Source: a bacterium 1xD8-48 (GTDB taxonomy: Bacteria; Bacillota; Clostridia; Lachnospirales; Lachnospiraceae). Taken from it: a stretch of DNA of 64,000 bases. The notes under the pieces were generated by a model, which saw nothing but the letters and a program-made list of their open reading frames with translations, was not told the DNA's origin and ran no database searches. How positions within the stretch are numbered: the stretch's first letter is position 1; the number at the start of each line of letters is the position of its first letter. The DNA lies in contig QZDS01000016.1 of the NCBI GenBank assembly GCA_009917455.1, positions 1 through 64,000 on the forward strand, in the 5' to 3' direction. Positions 44,008 through 53,758 of the stretch are shown in pieces. A program made the translations under genes and the position numbers.

Positions 44008-45375
44008 TTATGAGGACATATCAAGAGGAAAGCATACCGTGACAAGCGCGCCGCCCTCCGGGGCATTCTCCAGGGTAAGAGTTCCGCCAAGGGCTGTGGC
44101 TATCTGCTTTACAATGGACAGTCCCAGTCCGAAATGCTCCCGGCTTCCCCGGCTTTGGTCGGAACGATAAAATTCAGTGGCAGCAAGAGAGAGGGCTTCC
44201 CCGGAAAAGCCCTTTCCTTCATCACGTATGCGAAACAGAAGATGTTCCTCTGAAAGCTCTGCGTACAGAAAAACAGTACCGCCTTCGGGAGAGTACTGCA
44301 CGGCATTGTCGGTTAAATTGTCAAGGATTCTCTGAAATTCTTCCCTGGGAACAGACAGAGAGTCTGGCAGGTTCCGGGTAAGCAGGCGGCAGGAGAGATG
44401 TTTTCTTTTGCCAAGGCTTTCGATATTTTCAGCCATTATATCCAGAAGCTTTCGAAGCTCACAGACATCTCCGGAAATATTCACGGGTTTTGAAATTTCC
44501 ATCATCCCTGTCACATAACGCTGAATCTGACCGGAGTGCTCTAAAATAAACGCGGCGTATTCATGCTGTTCTTCAGTCAGCCCGGTTTCCAGTAAAAGCT
44601 CCGCATTTCCTCTCACGATGGTCAGAGGGGTCTTGATATCGTGGGCAAGGGCGGTGAGCTGTTGTTTTTTCTGCTGCTCCATTGCCCATTGCTCTGTCAG
44701 CGAGGACTGCAAATCAGTCTTTAAGTGCTCCAGGGAATCCAAAATACGGTTGAATTCTAAAAGTCCTGTCCTTTGCACATTAAAATCAAGCGTTTGCTCC
44801 CCGACCCTTCGGGCGGCGTTGGCCAGCTTTTGCAGTTCCCTGTTTAATCTGCGGGCATATTTCAGGGAAATAAAAATGATATCTGCAATAAGCAGGAAAA
44901 GAAGCAGTATCAGAAAGGAAAGCTCGGCGTTCGGAAAAATACGCTGCAAGACGGGAGAAGCAAACCGTGCAATGAGCCGGTAGGATACGACGAGGCACTG
45001 GGTATCGGTGTCTATGCGGAGAAAAATATCAGTACCCGCCCGCCTGATGTAATCTTTTTCAGTAGAAGATGCAAGCCTTCCGGCAGTTTTTAAGCCGTCT
45101 TTATCTAAGGTGGACTGTAAAATCATGCCATCCTTATTAAAGAAAGCATAATCCGCCCCGGACGGAATATCTTCCGGCCTTATGGCACTGTGACCGTCGA
45201 GCGTGGCGCGCCAGGCGGAGACGGAACGCTCCACGGTATTTGCCGGGATGATAATATTTAGAAGAGAGGCGGCATACAAAATCCCTGCCCAAAGAATTCC
45301 CGTGCAGACCAGCGAAAAGACGGAATGGGCTAAAAATATCATAAAATAACGATTCAGGCTGATTTCTTTTTTCAT
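44008..45375 (-). CDS. Sensor histidine kinase
   Basis: 455 residues. Two membrane segments (about 8-35 and 155-175) with an external sensor of about 120 residues; HAMP-like linker; HisKA with LTALAHDIKTPLTIVRGNAE; HATPase with LTDNAVQYSPEGG, RDEGKGFSG and HFGLGLSIVKQ. Same architecture as the kinase at 37300. ATG 45375 follows GGAGACAG. It overlaps the response regulator gene by 4 bp. Confidence 0.92.
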   Translation of the reverse strand: MKKEISLNRYFMIFLAHSVFSLVCTGILWAGILYAASLLNIIIPANTVERSVSAWRATLDGHSAIRPEDIPSGADYAFFNKDGMILQSTLDKDGLKTAGRLASSTEKDYIRRAGTDIFLRIDTDTQCLVVSYRLIARFASPVLQRIFPNAELSFLILLLFLLIADIIFISLKYARRLNRELQKLANAARRVGEQTLDFNVQRTGLLEFNRILDSLEHLKTDLQSSLTEQWAMEQQKKQQLTALAHDIKTPLTIVRGNAELLLETGLTEEQHEYAAFILEHSGQIQRYVTGMMEISKPVNISGDVCELRKLLDIMAENIESLGKRKHLSCRLLTRNLPDSLSVPREEFQRILDNLTDNAVQYSPEGGTVFLYAELSEEHLLFRIRDEGKGFSGEALSLAATEFYRSDQSRGSREHFGLGLSIVKQIATALGGTLTLENAPEGGALVTVCFPLDMSS

Positions 45376-46043
45376 TTTCTGTCTCCGTTCCATCGATATC
45401 CAATTCCCCAGACTGTTTCAATCGGAGATACGCCTGTGGCGGCAAGCTTTTTCCGAATATTTTTAATGTGTTCAGTGATGGCGGAAATGTCGCTTTCCCT
45501 GTCATAGCCGAAAACATTTTCAAAAATCTGTTCCCTGGAGTATATCTGACCGTGATTTTTGGCCAGCAGAAGGCTGATTTCATATTCGCTTCTGGTAAAG
45601 GGAAGCTTTGCCTCCCCGACAAAGACTTCCTTTTTGGTAAGGAAAAAGCGGACGCTCCCGACAGAAAAACAGCTGGTTTTTTCACGCTGTTCCCGCCTTA
45701 AATGGGCATTGACACGGGCGCGCAGTTCCAGAATGGAAAAGGGCTTTTTGATATAATCGTCCGCGCCCATGGAAAAACCGAAGTTCACATCCTCCTCAAG
45801 ACCTTTCGCGGTGAGAAAAAGAATAGGGCAGTCCGTGAGACTGCGGATTTCCCGGCAGAAGGTGTAGCCGTCCACGTCCGGCATCATGACGTCCAACAGG
45901 ATAAGGTCGTAGGGAAAAAGTTTATTTTTAAGCTTTTCTGTGACCTGCGTAACGCCGGTTACTTCGTGTCCGTCTTTTCTCAGCGCGTTTTTAATCAGAA
46001 TAAGCATAGCCTCGTCGTCGTCAATCGCAAGAATATGCGCCAT
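45372..46043 (-). CDS. OmpR-type response regulator
   Basis: 223 residues. Receiver domain with DDDE near the N-terminus and Asp in LILLDVMMPDVDGYTF; winged helix ending ETVWGIGYRWNG. It is the partner of the kinase downstream. It may control the TraX gene 76 bp upstream, which is on the same strand, or other genes. Confidence 0.92.
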   Translation of the reverse strand: MAHILAIDDDEAMLILIKNALRKDGHEVTGVTQVTEKLKNKLFPYDLILLDVMMPDVDGYTFCREIRSLTDCPILFLTAKGLEEDVNFGFSMGADDYIKKPFSILELRARVNAHLRREQREKTSCFSVGSVRFFLTKKEVFVGEAKLPFTRSEYEISLLLAKNHGQIYSREQIFENVFGYDRESDISAITEHIKNIRKKLAATGVSPIETVWGIGYRWNGDRK

Positions 46044-46119
46044 TGGAAAACTCCTTTCCTTTTCACAGGAGAGCGGATAGCCCGCCTCCCCTGCGATTTG
46101 GTATTTGTTTGGTTATCGG

Positions 46120-46968
46120 TCAGACAATAAACCGGTAAAGGACACAGGACAGTGCGTACAGCACATAAACATGAACCGGATAAAACCAGTAAAAGAGCCG
46201 TTTGGAGCCCTGTCCCCGCGTTCCATTGTAGCACAGCATCGGAACTACTGCAAAAACTTCCATCCATTCATAGGCTACTGTGAAGAAGTCCGCAACGCCA
46301 AGGGACGGAGCCATGAAATGGAGCCGCACAATATCCCAGAGCAGGCAGGTTGTGACAAAAGCAACCGCCTGTATGCGCCTGTTTTTCCGGCACAGATAAA
46401 GAATGACTCCGAAAATCAGGGTGGCGGTTCCGCCATCCATAATATAAGAGTGGCACGGCAGAACGGTAAATGCCAGAAGGTTTAAGGCAAAATTCAGCGT
46501 CGGATTTGAAAACGCCATCATCAGTACGGATATGGCAAAGGGGAGCAATACTGGAATCAGGATGGAGGCAAGACCACGCCCCCACTTTTTCCCTGAACAC
46601 CATTCGAACCCCTGAAGAATGACGATGAGGATGGAAAAGGATGCAAGCATCTGATTTTGCGGGAAAAATCCGTCGGGACGCACGAGGGCATATCCTATAT
46701 TGTAGAAAGAAAACTGAACCGCCCCCATAAATATTGACAGCAGATAGATGCGAAGGAAATATTTTTTCCGGTCATGGGTGTGAGTGAAGCCTTCGATAAC
46801 GCAGAACAGAAAAAGAGGCGCCGCCAGCCGCCCAAGCATGGAAAAGAACACGGGGATTTTTCCCGTGTAAGTGAAAAAGTAGTGGATGTGGTCTAAAACC
46901 ATCAGTACCATTGCCAGGTATTTGAGCGAGAAACCTGATAAGCCTTTTTGTGTAATTGATTGATTCAT
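46120..46968 (-). CDS. TraX family membrane protein
   Basis: 282 residues with about eight membrane segments. LKYLAMVLMVLDHIHYF, MLGRLAAPLFLFCVIEGFTHT and the C-terminal RLFYWFYPVHVYVLY are TraX features. TraX acetylates F-pilin in the F plasmid, but most bacterial homologues are probably membrane acyltransferases of unknown substrate. It lies upstream of the two-component genes on the same strand, probably in one operon. Confidence 0.88.
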   Translation of the reverse strand: MNQSITQKGLSGFSLKYLAMVLMVLDHIHYFFTYTGKIPVFFSMLGRLAAPLFLFCVIEGFTHTHDRKKYFLRIYLLSIFMGAVQFSFYNIGYALVRPDGFFPQNQMLASFSILIVILQGFEWCSGKKWGRGLASILIPVLLPFAISVLMMAFSNPTLNFALNLLAFTVLPCHSYIMDGGTATLIFGVILYLCRKNRRIQAVAFVTTCLLWDIVRLHFMAPSLGVADFFTVAYEWMEVFAVVPMLCYNGTRGQGSKRLFYWFYPVHVYVLYALSCVLYRFIV

Positions 46969-47104
46969 ATGTGATATCCTCCTATGTTTATGTAAAGAGG
47001 ATATCAGGGATATCTAAGGAAAGTATAAGGAAATCGGATATTTTCTAACATATACATTTGTCGATCCGGACATTTTGGAGAGAAGTTCTTTTTCTGGCCC
47101 GGTA

Positions 47105-47638
47105 TCATATTGCGGTTCCCTTTTTTGGAATAAAAAATGTACGCATATCTGTTTTCTCCAAAGTCAGCAGCTTCACTTTCTTTTCTATTCCGCCGGCATA
47201 TCCTGTCAGGCTTCCGTTTGCTCCGACTACCCTGTGGCAGGGGATAATAATAGATATTTTATTATGCCCTACTGCGCCGCCTGCCGCCTGTGCCGATATT
47301 CGGGAAAGTCCTTTCCGTTCTGCAATTTCCTTTGCGATTTCTCCATAAGTAACGGTTTTTCCGTAAGGTATTTTTTGAAGGATTTTCCAGACAGATAGCT
47401 GAAAAGGCGTGCCGGACATATGGACAGGCGGTGAAAAAAGCGGCTCTCTTCCTGAAAAGTAGATTGTCAGCCATTCTTTTGCCTGTGCCAGAACAGGCGT
47501 GTCTTTTTCTTCATGCTCCGGGTCAAGGCGGTCCGCATAGTATTTTTGCCCGTCAAACCATAACCCGGTAAGCCCTGTTTCGTCAGCGGCAAGGAGAATA
47601 TCGCCGACAGGTGATTGGTAATGAGTGATATACTGCAT
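47105..47638 (-). CDS. ogt: Methylated-DNA-[protein]-cysteine S-methyltransferase
   Basis: 177 residues. The acceptor Cys is in IIPCHRVVGANGSLTGYAGG, with TPFQLSVWKILQKIPYGKTVTYGEIA upstream. It transfers methyl groups from O6-methylguanine to itself, repairing alkylated DNA. ATG 47638 follows AAAGGAAAG. Length and motifs are normal for Ogt. Confidence 0.94.
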   Translation of the reverse strand: MQYITHYQSPVGDILLAADETGLTGLWFDGQKYYADRLDPEHEEKDTPVLAQAKEWLTIYFSGREPLFSPPVHMSGTPFQLSVWKILQKIPYGKTVTYGEIAKEIAERKGLSRISAQAAGGAVGHNKISIIIPCHRVVGANGSLTGYAGGIEKKVKLLTLEKTDMRTFFIPKKGTAI

Positions 47639-48020
47639 ATTTTTTCTTTCCTTTCGGTACATAATCTTTCACATCCATAGCTGCGCCGTCCGCCGCCGCT
47701 TGCAGATACAGGCTGGCAACGCCGCAATATGGTTTTTACCGTTTGCGGTATTTTTCTGGTATGATTATATCACATAAAACAGATAATTTTTACTTCAATC
47801 AGTACGGTTCGGTCACTAAAATTAGCAATTTAAGGAAAGTATAAGGAAAAATTGATTTCAATGGCCGGGAGGGCTTTTCTTTCTTAAAGGTTCGTGTTAT
47901 GATAATGCTGAAAAGTCTGTTATCCATGGCAGGCAGCCTCTTTTTAAGGGGATTGCCGAATGGGAAGTGGGCCTTTTATTATGTTCAGGATAAATGTTAA
48001 GAAAAAGGAGTAATGTGAAA
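47639..48020. other. Divergent intergenic region
   Basis: Between ogt (-) and the chemotaxis receptor (+). AT-rich around 47765-47860 and likely to hold both promoters; no clear consensus could be assigned. No gene seen. Confidence 0.4.
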
Positions 48021-50045
48021 ATGGGAACGAGACAGTCAGACTCCCGCATTAGTCGAAAAACGAGGATGAGTCTTAACGGAAGGATTTTGAGGAACACCAC
48101 ACTCAATATTTTGATTCTGGTGGCAGTATGTTGCGTGATTATGGCGCTTTCCATGCAATCGCTGGCAAACAGTATTTTACTGGACAGCCTGCAGCCAATG
48201 GCAAGACAGTCAGCTAAGACAGTGGAGGCAAATATTCGCATGCTGGCGGAGCGCATGATGATGCTTGCCGGCGATTCGAGAATGAACATAGTTGATATAG
48301 GAGGAAACGTAACGGAATCCGGGCATGACGGAAAGACGGCAGCGGACGGATGGGAGGCTGTTTTGACAGAAGCAGCCGAGATTTACGAATTTTATACGAT
48401 TGCCCTCTATGACTTAAACGGCAGACTGGTCCAGGGAATAGACGGCGCGCCGGAAAGTCTGGATGACGGCTTTTTTGCAATGCTTAAGGAAACAGATAAT
48501 CTGACAACTTATAACAGTACTATTTTTCAGGATAATCTGGGCATCACTATGGGGATGCCGGTAAAGGAAAACGGCGAAACCGCTTTTTATTTGGTGGGCG
48601 TCTATAAATACGATATGCTCAATGATGTTTTAAGCAGTATAAACATAGGAAAAAACGGTATGGCGTATATGGTTAACCGTGAAGGAATTGTTACCGGCCA
48701 TCCGGACCAGTCAAAGGTTCAGGCCAAAAGTACGCTGCTGGAGCTTGGCGGCGGAAATGAGGAGGCGATTAAAAGCGTGACGACAGGGGAGACCGGTTCA
48801 ACAGAATTTGACATTGACGGACAGCAGATGCTGGTGGCTTTTTCACCCATTCATGGCACACAGTGGGCTTTGGTTATCCAGGTGCCAAAGTCGGATTACA
48901 ATAATCTGATAAACGGGGCGATGATAGTTGCAGGAATATGTACGCTGGTGGTGCTCTTTATATCCATTCTGGTGATTCTGCGAATGGCCCGGTCAATATC
49001 CAAACCGGTGAAGAATGTGACAAACCGGATGGTCGGCCTTTCCGACGGTGATTTGCATACAGAGGTGACGCATATCAGGTCAGGGGATGAGCTTGAGATT
49101 ATGACCAGAACATTGGCAGAAACGGTAGGAAGTGTTAACCGGTACATATCAGATATCCATCAGGTATTAAGCGGTGTTGCGGACGGCAACCTGCAGATTG
49201 AGCCTCAGGTTCAGTATAAAGGTGATTTCACGCTGATTCGTAACAGCCTCGGAACGATTCTCACGTCCATGAATAAGACGATATCGGGCTTTCGGGCGGC
49301 TGCGGCCCGCCTTGCCCGAATGGCGGAAGAACTGAGCGGACAGTCAGGGCAGCTTCATCAGGCATCTTTAGAACAAAATCAGGCGACCGAGGTACTGGTT
49401 GATGAAGTGACCCATGTCAAGGAACAGCTTGCCGGCGTAATTAAGAGCAGTGACCAGACGCATACTATGACCGGTGAAATCACCAGAAAGGTGCAGGAAG
49501 CGAATACGCAGATGGACGCCCTTTCCAACGCGATGAGCAATATCAGCGCCAACGCCCAGGAAATTACGAGTATTGCCAAAGCCATTGACAACATTGCGTT
49601 CCAGACCAATATTCTGGCGCTGAACGCATCTGTGGAGGCGGCGCGGGCCGGAAGCGCGGGCCGCGGGTTTGCCATTGTGGCCGAGGAGGTGAAAGAGCTG
49701 GCAGGAAAAAGCGCCCAGGCAGCTCAAAGCGCGGTGGATATCGTAACAAATACCAAGGCCGTTATCCAGGAAGGCGTGGAATTGAACGCCAGTACGGCGG
49801 AATCTCTGCAGGCTATTTACGGTGTTTCCACCGAAATCAGTGAAATATCAGACCAGTTGGTAGCGGCGGTGCAGGGGCAGGAGAACGCGCTGATTAGCAT
49901 GGAAGAGAGGATTGCGACAATTTCATCCATCGCCGACAGGAATCTGCAAAATGCCGTTGGAACAAGCCAGTCCAGCGAGCTTTTGGCAAAGGAAGCCGAA
50001 GAACTTCAGGTGCAGGTAAAGAAATTTGCTTTGAAGGAGGAATAA
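48021..50045 (+). CDS. Methyl-accepting chemotaxis protein
   Basis: 674 residues. TM1 about 25-50, an external dCache-like sensor about 55-290, TM2 about 295-320, a HAMP domain, then the cytoplasmic signalling domain whose tip reads NIAFQTNILALNASVEAARAG. ATG 48021 is preferred over one at 47994 because AAAAAGGAG (48002-48010) lies between them with correct spacing. The FMN-binding lipoprotein gene follows 2 bp after its stop, suggesting a sensor with a redox-linked partner. No che genes nearby. Confidence 0.93.
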   Translation: MGTRQSDSRISRKTRMSLNGRILRNTTLNILILVAVCCVIMALSMQSLANSILLDSLQPMARQSAKTVEANIRMLAERMMMLAGDSRMNIVDIGGNVTESGHDGKTAADGWEAVLTEAAEIYEFYTIALYDLNGRLVQGIDGAPESLDDGFFAMLKETDNLTTYNSTIFQDNLGITMGMPVKENGETAFYLVGVYKYDMLNDVLSSINIGKNGMAYMVNREGIVTGHPDQSKVQAKSTLLELGGGNEEAIKSVTTGETGSTEFDIDGQQMLVAFSPIHGTQWALVIQVPKSDYNNLINGAMIVAGICTLVVLFISILVILRMARSISKPVKNVTNRMVGLSDGDLHTEVTHIRSGDELEIMTRTLAETVGSVNRYISDIHQVLSGVADGNLQIEPQVQYKGDFTLIRNSLGTILTSMNKTISGFRAAAARLARMAEELSGQSGQLHQASLEQNQATEVLVDEVTHVKEQLAGVIKSSDQTHTMTGEITRKVQEANTQMDALSNAMSNISANAQEITSIAKAIDNIAFQTNILALNASVEAARAGSAGRGFAIVAEEVKELAGKSAQAAQSAVDIVTNTKAVIQEGVELNASTAESLQAIYGVSTEISEISDQLVAAVQGQENALISMEERIATISSIADRNLQNAVGTSQSSELLAKEAEELQVQVKKFALKEE

Positions 50046-50047
50046 CG

Positions 50048-50506
50048 TTGAAGAAGATGAGAAAAATGGTGAAACGGATGTTTGGCATAGCATTGATTTT
50101 TTCGGTTATGCTGCTTACAGGCTGCGGCGAACAGACAGGTCTTCAGGATGGTTATTATACTGCTCAGGCTTCAGAGTTCAGCCACGGCTGGAAAGAATAT
50201 ATTACGATTATGGTCAAGGGCGGAAATATTGTTTCGGTGGAATATAATGCGGAAAACGCCAGCGGTTTTGTCAAGAGCTGGGATAATACCTATATGCAGG
50301 CAATGCTGCATAGTACCGGAACTTATCCGAATGAGTATACCCGCTACTATGCCGGCCAGCTTTTAGATGGGCAGGGAGAGGGAGAGATTGATGCGCTGAG
50401 CGGGGCGACTTCCTCTTACGGGTCCTTTCAGAAGCTGGCGGCAGCGGTAATAGAACAGGCAAAGCAGGGCGATTCCAGTATTGTAATTGTGGATACGGAA
50501 GAGTAA
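50048..50506 (+). CDS. FMN-binding domain lipoprotein
   Basis: 152 residues. Lipoprotein signal with lipobox LLTGC, then an FMN-binding domain with the flavinylation motif DALSGATSSYG, in which the Thr is the likely covalent FMN site. It should be anchored outside the membrane as an electron carrier. It starts at TTG 50048 with AAGGAGG (50034-50040) upstream and is coupled to the chemotaxis receptor gene. A flavin transferase (ApbE) would be needed from elsewhere. Confidence 0.88.
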   Translation: MKKMRKMVKRMFGIALIFSVMLLTGCGEQTGLQDGYYTAQASEFSHGWKEYITIMVKGGNIVSVEYNAENASGFVKSWDNTYMQAMLHSTGTYPNEYTRYYAGQLLDGQGEGEIDALSGATSSYGSFQKLAAAVIEQAKQGDSSIVIVDTEE

Positions 50507-50508
50507 AC

Positions 50509-50541
50509 GAAAGCATCAGTCAAGATTGGCTGATGCTTTCA
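50509..50541. terminator. Terminator between convergent lipoprotein and cotJC genes
   Basis: GAAAGCATCAGTC (50509-50521) pairs with GGCTGATGCTTTC (50528-50540). Confidence 0.8.
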
Positions 50542-50597
50542 CAGTTAACTGAAAATCGATAATAGTCATTTGAGGTAAAACCTGATTTTCAAGTCTT

Positions 50598-51020
50598 TTA
50601 TTTTGAGCAGTCAAATTCCGGGTTGAACGCATAGAAGTTCTTGGAGTTAAGCTTATCCTGTACGATTCGGAGAGCTTCACCGAACCTCTGGAAGTGTACA
50701 ATTTCCCTCGCCCGAAGGAATTTAATCGGTTCGCACACGTCCGGGTCGTCTTTTACAAGCCGTAGAATGTTGTCGTAGGTTGTGCGGGCTTTTTGTTCTG
50801 CCGCCATATCCTCAAATAAATCCGTAATCGCGTCCCCCTTTGACTGGAACTCGCAGCTGTTAAAAGGAATCCCGCCTGCAGCCATGGGCCAGATACCCAC
50901 GGTGTGGTCCACATAATAATTTGCAAATCCTGATTTTTCAATTTCTTCCATGGACAGATTTCTGGTAAGCTGATGGACAATAGTGGACACCATTTCGAGG
51001 TGGGCCAGCTCCTCCGTGCC
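50598..51020 (-). pseudogene. cotJC: 3' part of cotJC (manganese catalase-like spore coat protein)
   Basis: Codes the last 140 residues of a CotJC/manganese-catalase protein (GTEELAHLEMVSTIVHQL, HTVGIWPMAAGGIPFNS, DMAAEQKARTTYDNI, FLRAREIVHFQRFGEAL). The metal-binding Glu/His residues of this half are present. The first 61 residues are at 60781-60963, on the same strand but 9.76 kb away, separated by an inserted element. Joining the two at the shared CCTA gives an uninterrupted 201-residue frame (AILTDIG + TEELAHLE). A frame running from element sequence into this half (from 51137) is not a natural start. Confidence 0.93.
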
Positions 51021-51045
51021 TACAGAAGTCTTAGAAATGTTCCAT
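51011..51045. other. Left attachment junction of the cotJC element
   Basis: Host cotJC sequence ends and element sequence begins at CCTA (51019-51022). Inside, GAAATGTTCCAT (51034-51045) lies 12 bp from the shared CCTA and recurs inverted at the right end. Confidence 0.85.
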
Positions 51046-51269
51046 TTCCCCAAATCGCCCGAACAGCCGCTATTTATGGGCTTTTGGATGGGTGAATTTA
51101 CAACGGAGGACAAGCCCACAAGGTACGGAAAAAACAATCATTATACATACGCCGGGCAACCTGCTGTTATTGGACAAGGCTCTCAGCGTGAAATCAACAT
51201 CTATTGTGCCGTTCCTGCCGCATGAGTTTTGTACCTTTGCAAGATGAACTACCTTTATAATATTTTGAA

Positions 51270-51806
51270 CTATGCGTTTTTATTGCAGCTTTCAAGCAAA
51301 CGATTTGTTCCTGTTATTTCCGCATCTACTAAATCTATCATTCGTTTTACATTTGCAGAATGGGTAGCGGAAACCTCGTTTTCCCATAAGGGATTTACTT
51401 GCTTTTCAATGCCTGCACGGTATTTGTGCAGAACAGTAAGGCGTTCCCGTAAAAGATCCTGTTGTTCCTCTGGCGTAAATGTATTTAGGAAAAATGCGGC
51501 AATGGAAAAGATATTTGTATCATAATTGAATTGTAGGATGGATGCTTTTAGCGTAGCTATAAATTCCTCTTTTCCTTTGTCAGAAAGACTATAAACAGTG
51601 CGGTCTGGCATATTTCCGACTTTCTCGGCTGTACCCAATATGTACTCCTTTTTTTCAAGGGTTTTCAGCGTAGAATAAACGGTTGAATCAGCGATATTAA
51701 ACCACCATTTTACATTCATGTAGTTTAAGCGCTTTATTATCTCATATGCGTTAAGGGGTTTTTCATAAATAAGGCCTAAAAGCATTGTGGCAGGTTTTGA
51801 TAACAT
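51270..51806 (-). CDS. PadR-family transcriptional regulator
   Basis: 178 residues. The winged helix is residues 1-85 (MLSKPATMLLGLIYEKPLNAYEIIKRL, then ADSTVYSTLKTLEKKEYI, DRTVYSLSDKGKEEF), followed by a C-terminal helical dimerisation domain. PadR proteins usually repress adjacent membrane-transporter genes in response to toxic compounds. ATG 51806 follows AAGGAGGAAACTG. It is divergent from the gene at 51927 and probably controls the shared 120-bp promoter region. Confidence 0.88.
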   Translation of the reverse strand: MLSKPATMLLGLIYEKPLNAYEIIKRLNYMNVKWWFNIADSTVYSTLKTLEKKEYILGTAEKVGNMPDRTVYSLSDKGKEEFIATLKASILQFNYDTNIFSIAAFFLNTFTPEEQQDLLRERLTVLHKYRAGIEKQVNPLWENEVSATHSANVKRMIDLVDAEITGTNRLLESCNKNA

Positions 51807-51926
51807 ACAGTTTCCTCCTTGACATTCTGTTGTATTCACAGTACTTTATATATAAAGTGATTTATATTTGTATTACTATTATGCCATAGCTGAACTGAAA
51901 ATGGAATACCAAAAAAGGAGGTTTTT

Positions 51927-52394
51927 ATGCCACAGTTAAATAAAGGCGGTAAATTTGTATTTGGGCTTTCAGTCGTACACCCAGATTTAACAATCCATAT
52001 TCCACCACAAGCATTGTTGGAATACGACGCAACACGAGATGGAAAAGTTATTATCTTTACAGGAAGCAAAATAACAGGAGGTTTTTGTGTTACTACATAT
52101 TCGTTGCTGGCAAATTCAAAGTTAAAGCATATTTTAGAGGATTGTCCTGCATTAAGGGATTGCTTGCTTTCAGAGGGTGAGTTTATGCAATATAAAGGGC
52201 GTAAATATGCCTGGCTTGATATTGATAAAAATGGTGTGATTAAATTGCCGCACAGTACCCTGGCGGTTTTAGACCTGCAACCTGGAATGGAGTTGTTGTC
52301 TATTCGCAGCAGTGATATTGCCTTTACGATGGGTGCAAAGGGACCTCTGCTTCAAAAAGCCCATAACTTTCAAGGTAGTATAGAGAAATATTAG
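51927..52394 (+). CDS. AbrB-like two-repeat protein of unknown function
   Basis: 155 residues. Two swapped-hairpin-like repeats can be suspected: LTIHIPPQALLEYDATRDGKV and GVIKLPHSTLAVLDLQPGM, each followed by a strand-rich part. These resemble SpoVT/AbrB-type DNA-binding units, but the match is weak. AAAAAGGAGG precedes the ATG. It is divergent from the PadR gene, so it is probably PadR-regulated. It could also be a small detoxification protein; no firm assignment. Confidence 0.7.
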   Translation: MPQLNKGGKFVFGLSVVHPDLTIHIPPQALLEYDATRDGKVIIFTGSKITGGFCVTTYSLLANSKLKHILEDCPALRDCLLSEGEFMQYKGRKYAWLDIDKNGVIKLPHSTLAVLDLQPGMELLSIRSSDIAFTMGAKGPLLQKAHNFQGSIEKY

Positions 52395-52406
52395 GAGAAT
52401 AACGAA

Positions 52407-52577
52407 ATGAGAAATATAGCAGCCAATCGGTTCTTTTATATGATTTTGTTATTCACAATTATAGGGGAGTCCATTTTTCCCCTATACTGTCCGAAGTGTA
52501 AACAGGAAACATTGATTGAAGCAAAAAAATTTCAAGTAACGGTCATTGAAAATATTGATAAAAAGCGGAATGAATAA
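52407..52577 (+). pseudogene. Cysteine-rich KTR protein remnant
   Basis: 56 residues. The C-terminal half FPLYCPKCKQETLIEAKKFQVTVIE is the end of a cysteine-rich KTR protein; the expected N-terminal Cys pair (WILCPVCGNKTR) is replaced by an unrelated hydrophobic stretch. AGGAGAATAACGAA precedes the ATG, so it may still be translated. It overlaps the next gene by 8 bp. Confidence 0.6.
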
Positions 52578-52944
52578 GATAAAAACAATTTTTATGGCAT
52601 CGACATTAGAAGTATTATTAGTGCTTTGTGTCGGCATTGCAAATTTGCTTCTTAAACCGTTATACTATTTCTGCTTCTATAATGTCCTGTATGGTATATT
52701 GTTTAGCTTTTTAATTCCCCTTTTCTTATTGCGGAAAGAGAAAAATATACTTGACTTCCTTGGGATTAAAGCACTGGGAAAAAAGCAAGTTTTCATTTTA
52801 GTAGTATTTATTGCTTTTTCGGTTGGCGGACAGATTATTCCCATAGTGGCAATGGTGAATGGGATTATTGAAATTGTTTGTCGACTTGTATTTGTTTTCT
52901 TATTGACAAATATATCTTTCATAGGTCAATGGGGAATTTGGTAG
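52570..52944 (+). pseudogene. Truncated membrane protein, CPBP-like N-terminal half
   Basis: 124 residues with three or four membrane segments (STLEVLLVLCVGIANLLLKP, ILFSFLIPLFLLRKEKN, VFILVVFIAFSVGGQIIP). The start and loop resemble CPBP-family intramembrane proteases, which are about 220-250 residues and carry EExxxR and HxxxB motifs in the second half. Those motifs are absent here, and the frame ends in a MATE-gene relic, so it appears truncated by deletion. Confidence 0.55.
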
Positions 52945-52969
52945 ACAACAGCACTGACATGGTTCTGCA

Positions 52970-53440
52970 CGGCACTGTTTGTTTTTGGTCGTTTTATGAG
53001 TGGTAAATGGAAAGACAGCGGCATTGTTGATTAAGGAAATGGACACACTCGTTAAAATCTGGAATACCAATGTCGGGATGCCGATTTTGAAAATCTCAGA
53101 CATGGTTTCTTTTGTATATGTGCAGTCCTTAACCCGAAAATGGAATACGCTTTTTTTCGAAAAATACAGGTCAGATATACGCAGGTTGAAACGACTTGTG
53201 AGATTGCGGTTGCTATTTCCGCTCCCGCCACGCATAAATCAAACGCATAAATAAATAGCGGGTCCAGGGCGATATTGAGTGCCCCTGCGGATACGCTGCT
53301 GTAAAAAGCGGTACTTGCCACTTTATCCGTATTTTCCTTATCCCCACGACCTGGCAATCGGGAAATGTAGGAAGCCGCACCGTTTCCGAACAGCAGACCA
53401 AGACCGACAACGACCTGTCCGAGCGGTTGTATTGGGAATA
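52970..53440 (-). pseudogene. Internal fragment of a MATE efflux pump
   Basis: Two minus-strand frames together give MATE sequence: QPLGQVVVGLGLLFGNGAAS, ALNIALDPLFIYAFD and AEIATAISQVVSTCVYL in one frame, then KKSVFHFRVKDCTYTKETM and FKIGIPTLVFQILTSVSISL in another. The frame changes at a seven-T run near 53151. Both ends are missing. The piece is opposite to and unlike the intact MATE gene downstream. Confidence 0.75.
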
Positions 53441-53758
53441 TTGAAACGGGAATCAATGAGTGCATACGATATTCAGAAACTGATGCTCGAAACATCCTGT
53501 AAGCCGATTAATATATTCTTGGATTTTAATGCGGTTATCGTTAATTTAGAAAGCATGGAAAAGGAACAACAGAGGGAATGTCCGGATAACATTGAGAGTA
53601 ATATCAATGTGCTGAAATCCTATCTTGAGGAGAATATAGATTTAAAAGAAAATGCCCCCGATGTTCCTGCCACGGGTATGGCGGTTCTGCATCAGCAATT
53701 TCGATTAGTGCAGGCAATCGAAGAATGGATAAGGGCATTGAAAGAAGAACTGCTGTAA
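53420..53758 (+). pseudogene. Internally deleted PadR-like regulator
   Basis: VLGILKRESMSAYDIQKLM is the first helix of a PadR winged helix; it then jumps to C-terminal-domain-like sequence (IFLDFNAVIVNLESMEKEQQ ... LHQQFRLVQAIEEWIRALKE). The DNA-recognition helix and wing are missing and no ribosome site is seen. It is probably the former regulator of the decayed MATE pump. Confidence 0.6.

Noticed and set aside
46120..46968. TraX as evidence of a conjugation system
   Set aside because: TraX-family proteins are widespread chromosomal membrane proteins; no relaxase, coupling protein or T4SS genes are nearby.
50983..51225. Small + gene across the left att junction (ending REINIYCAVPAA)
   Set aside because: Its first codons are antisense cotJC sequence and no start signal lies inside the element; the tail may be a remnant of an older gene.
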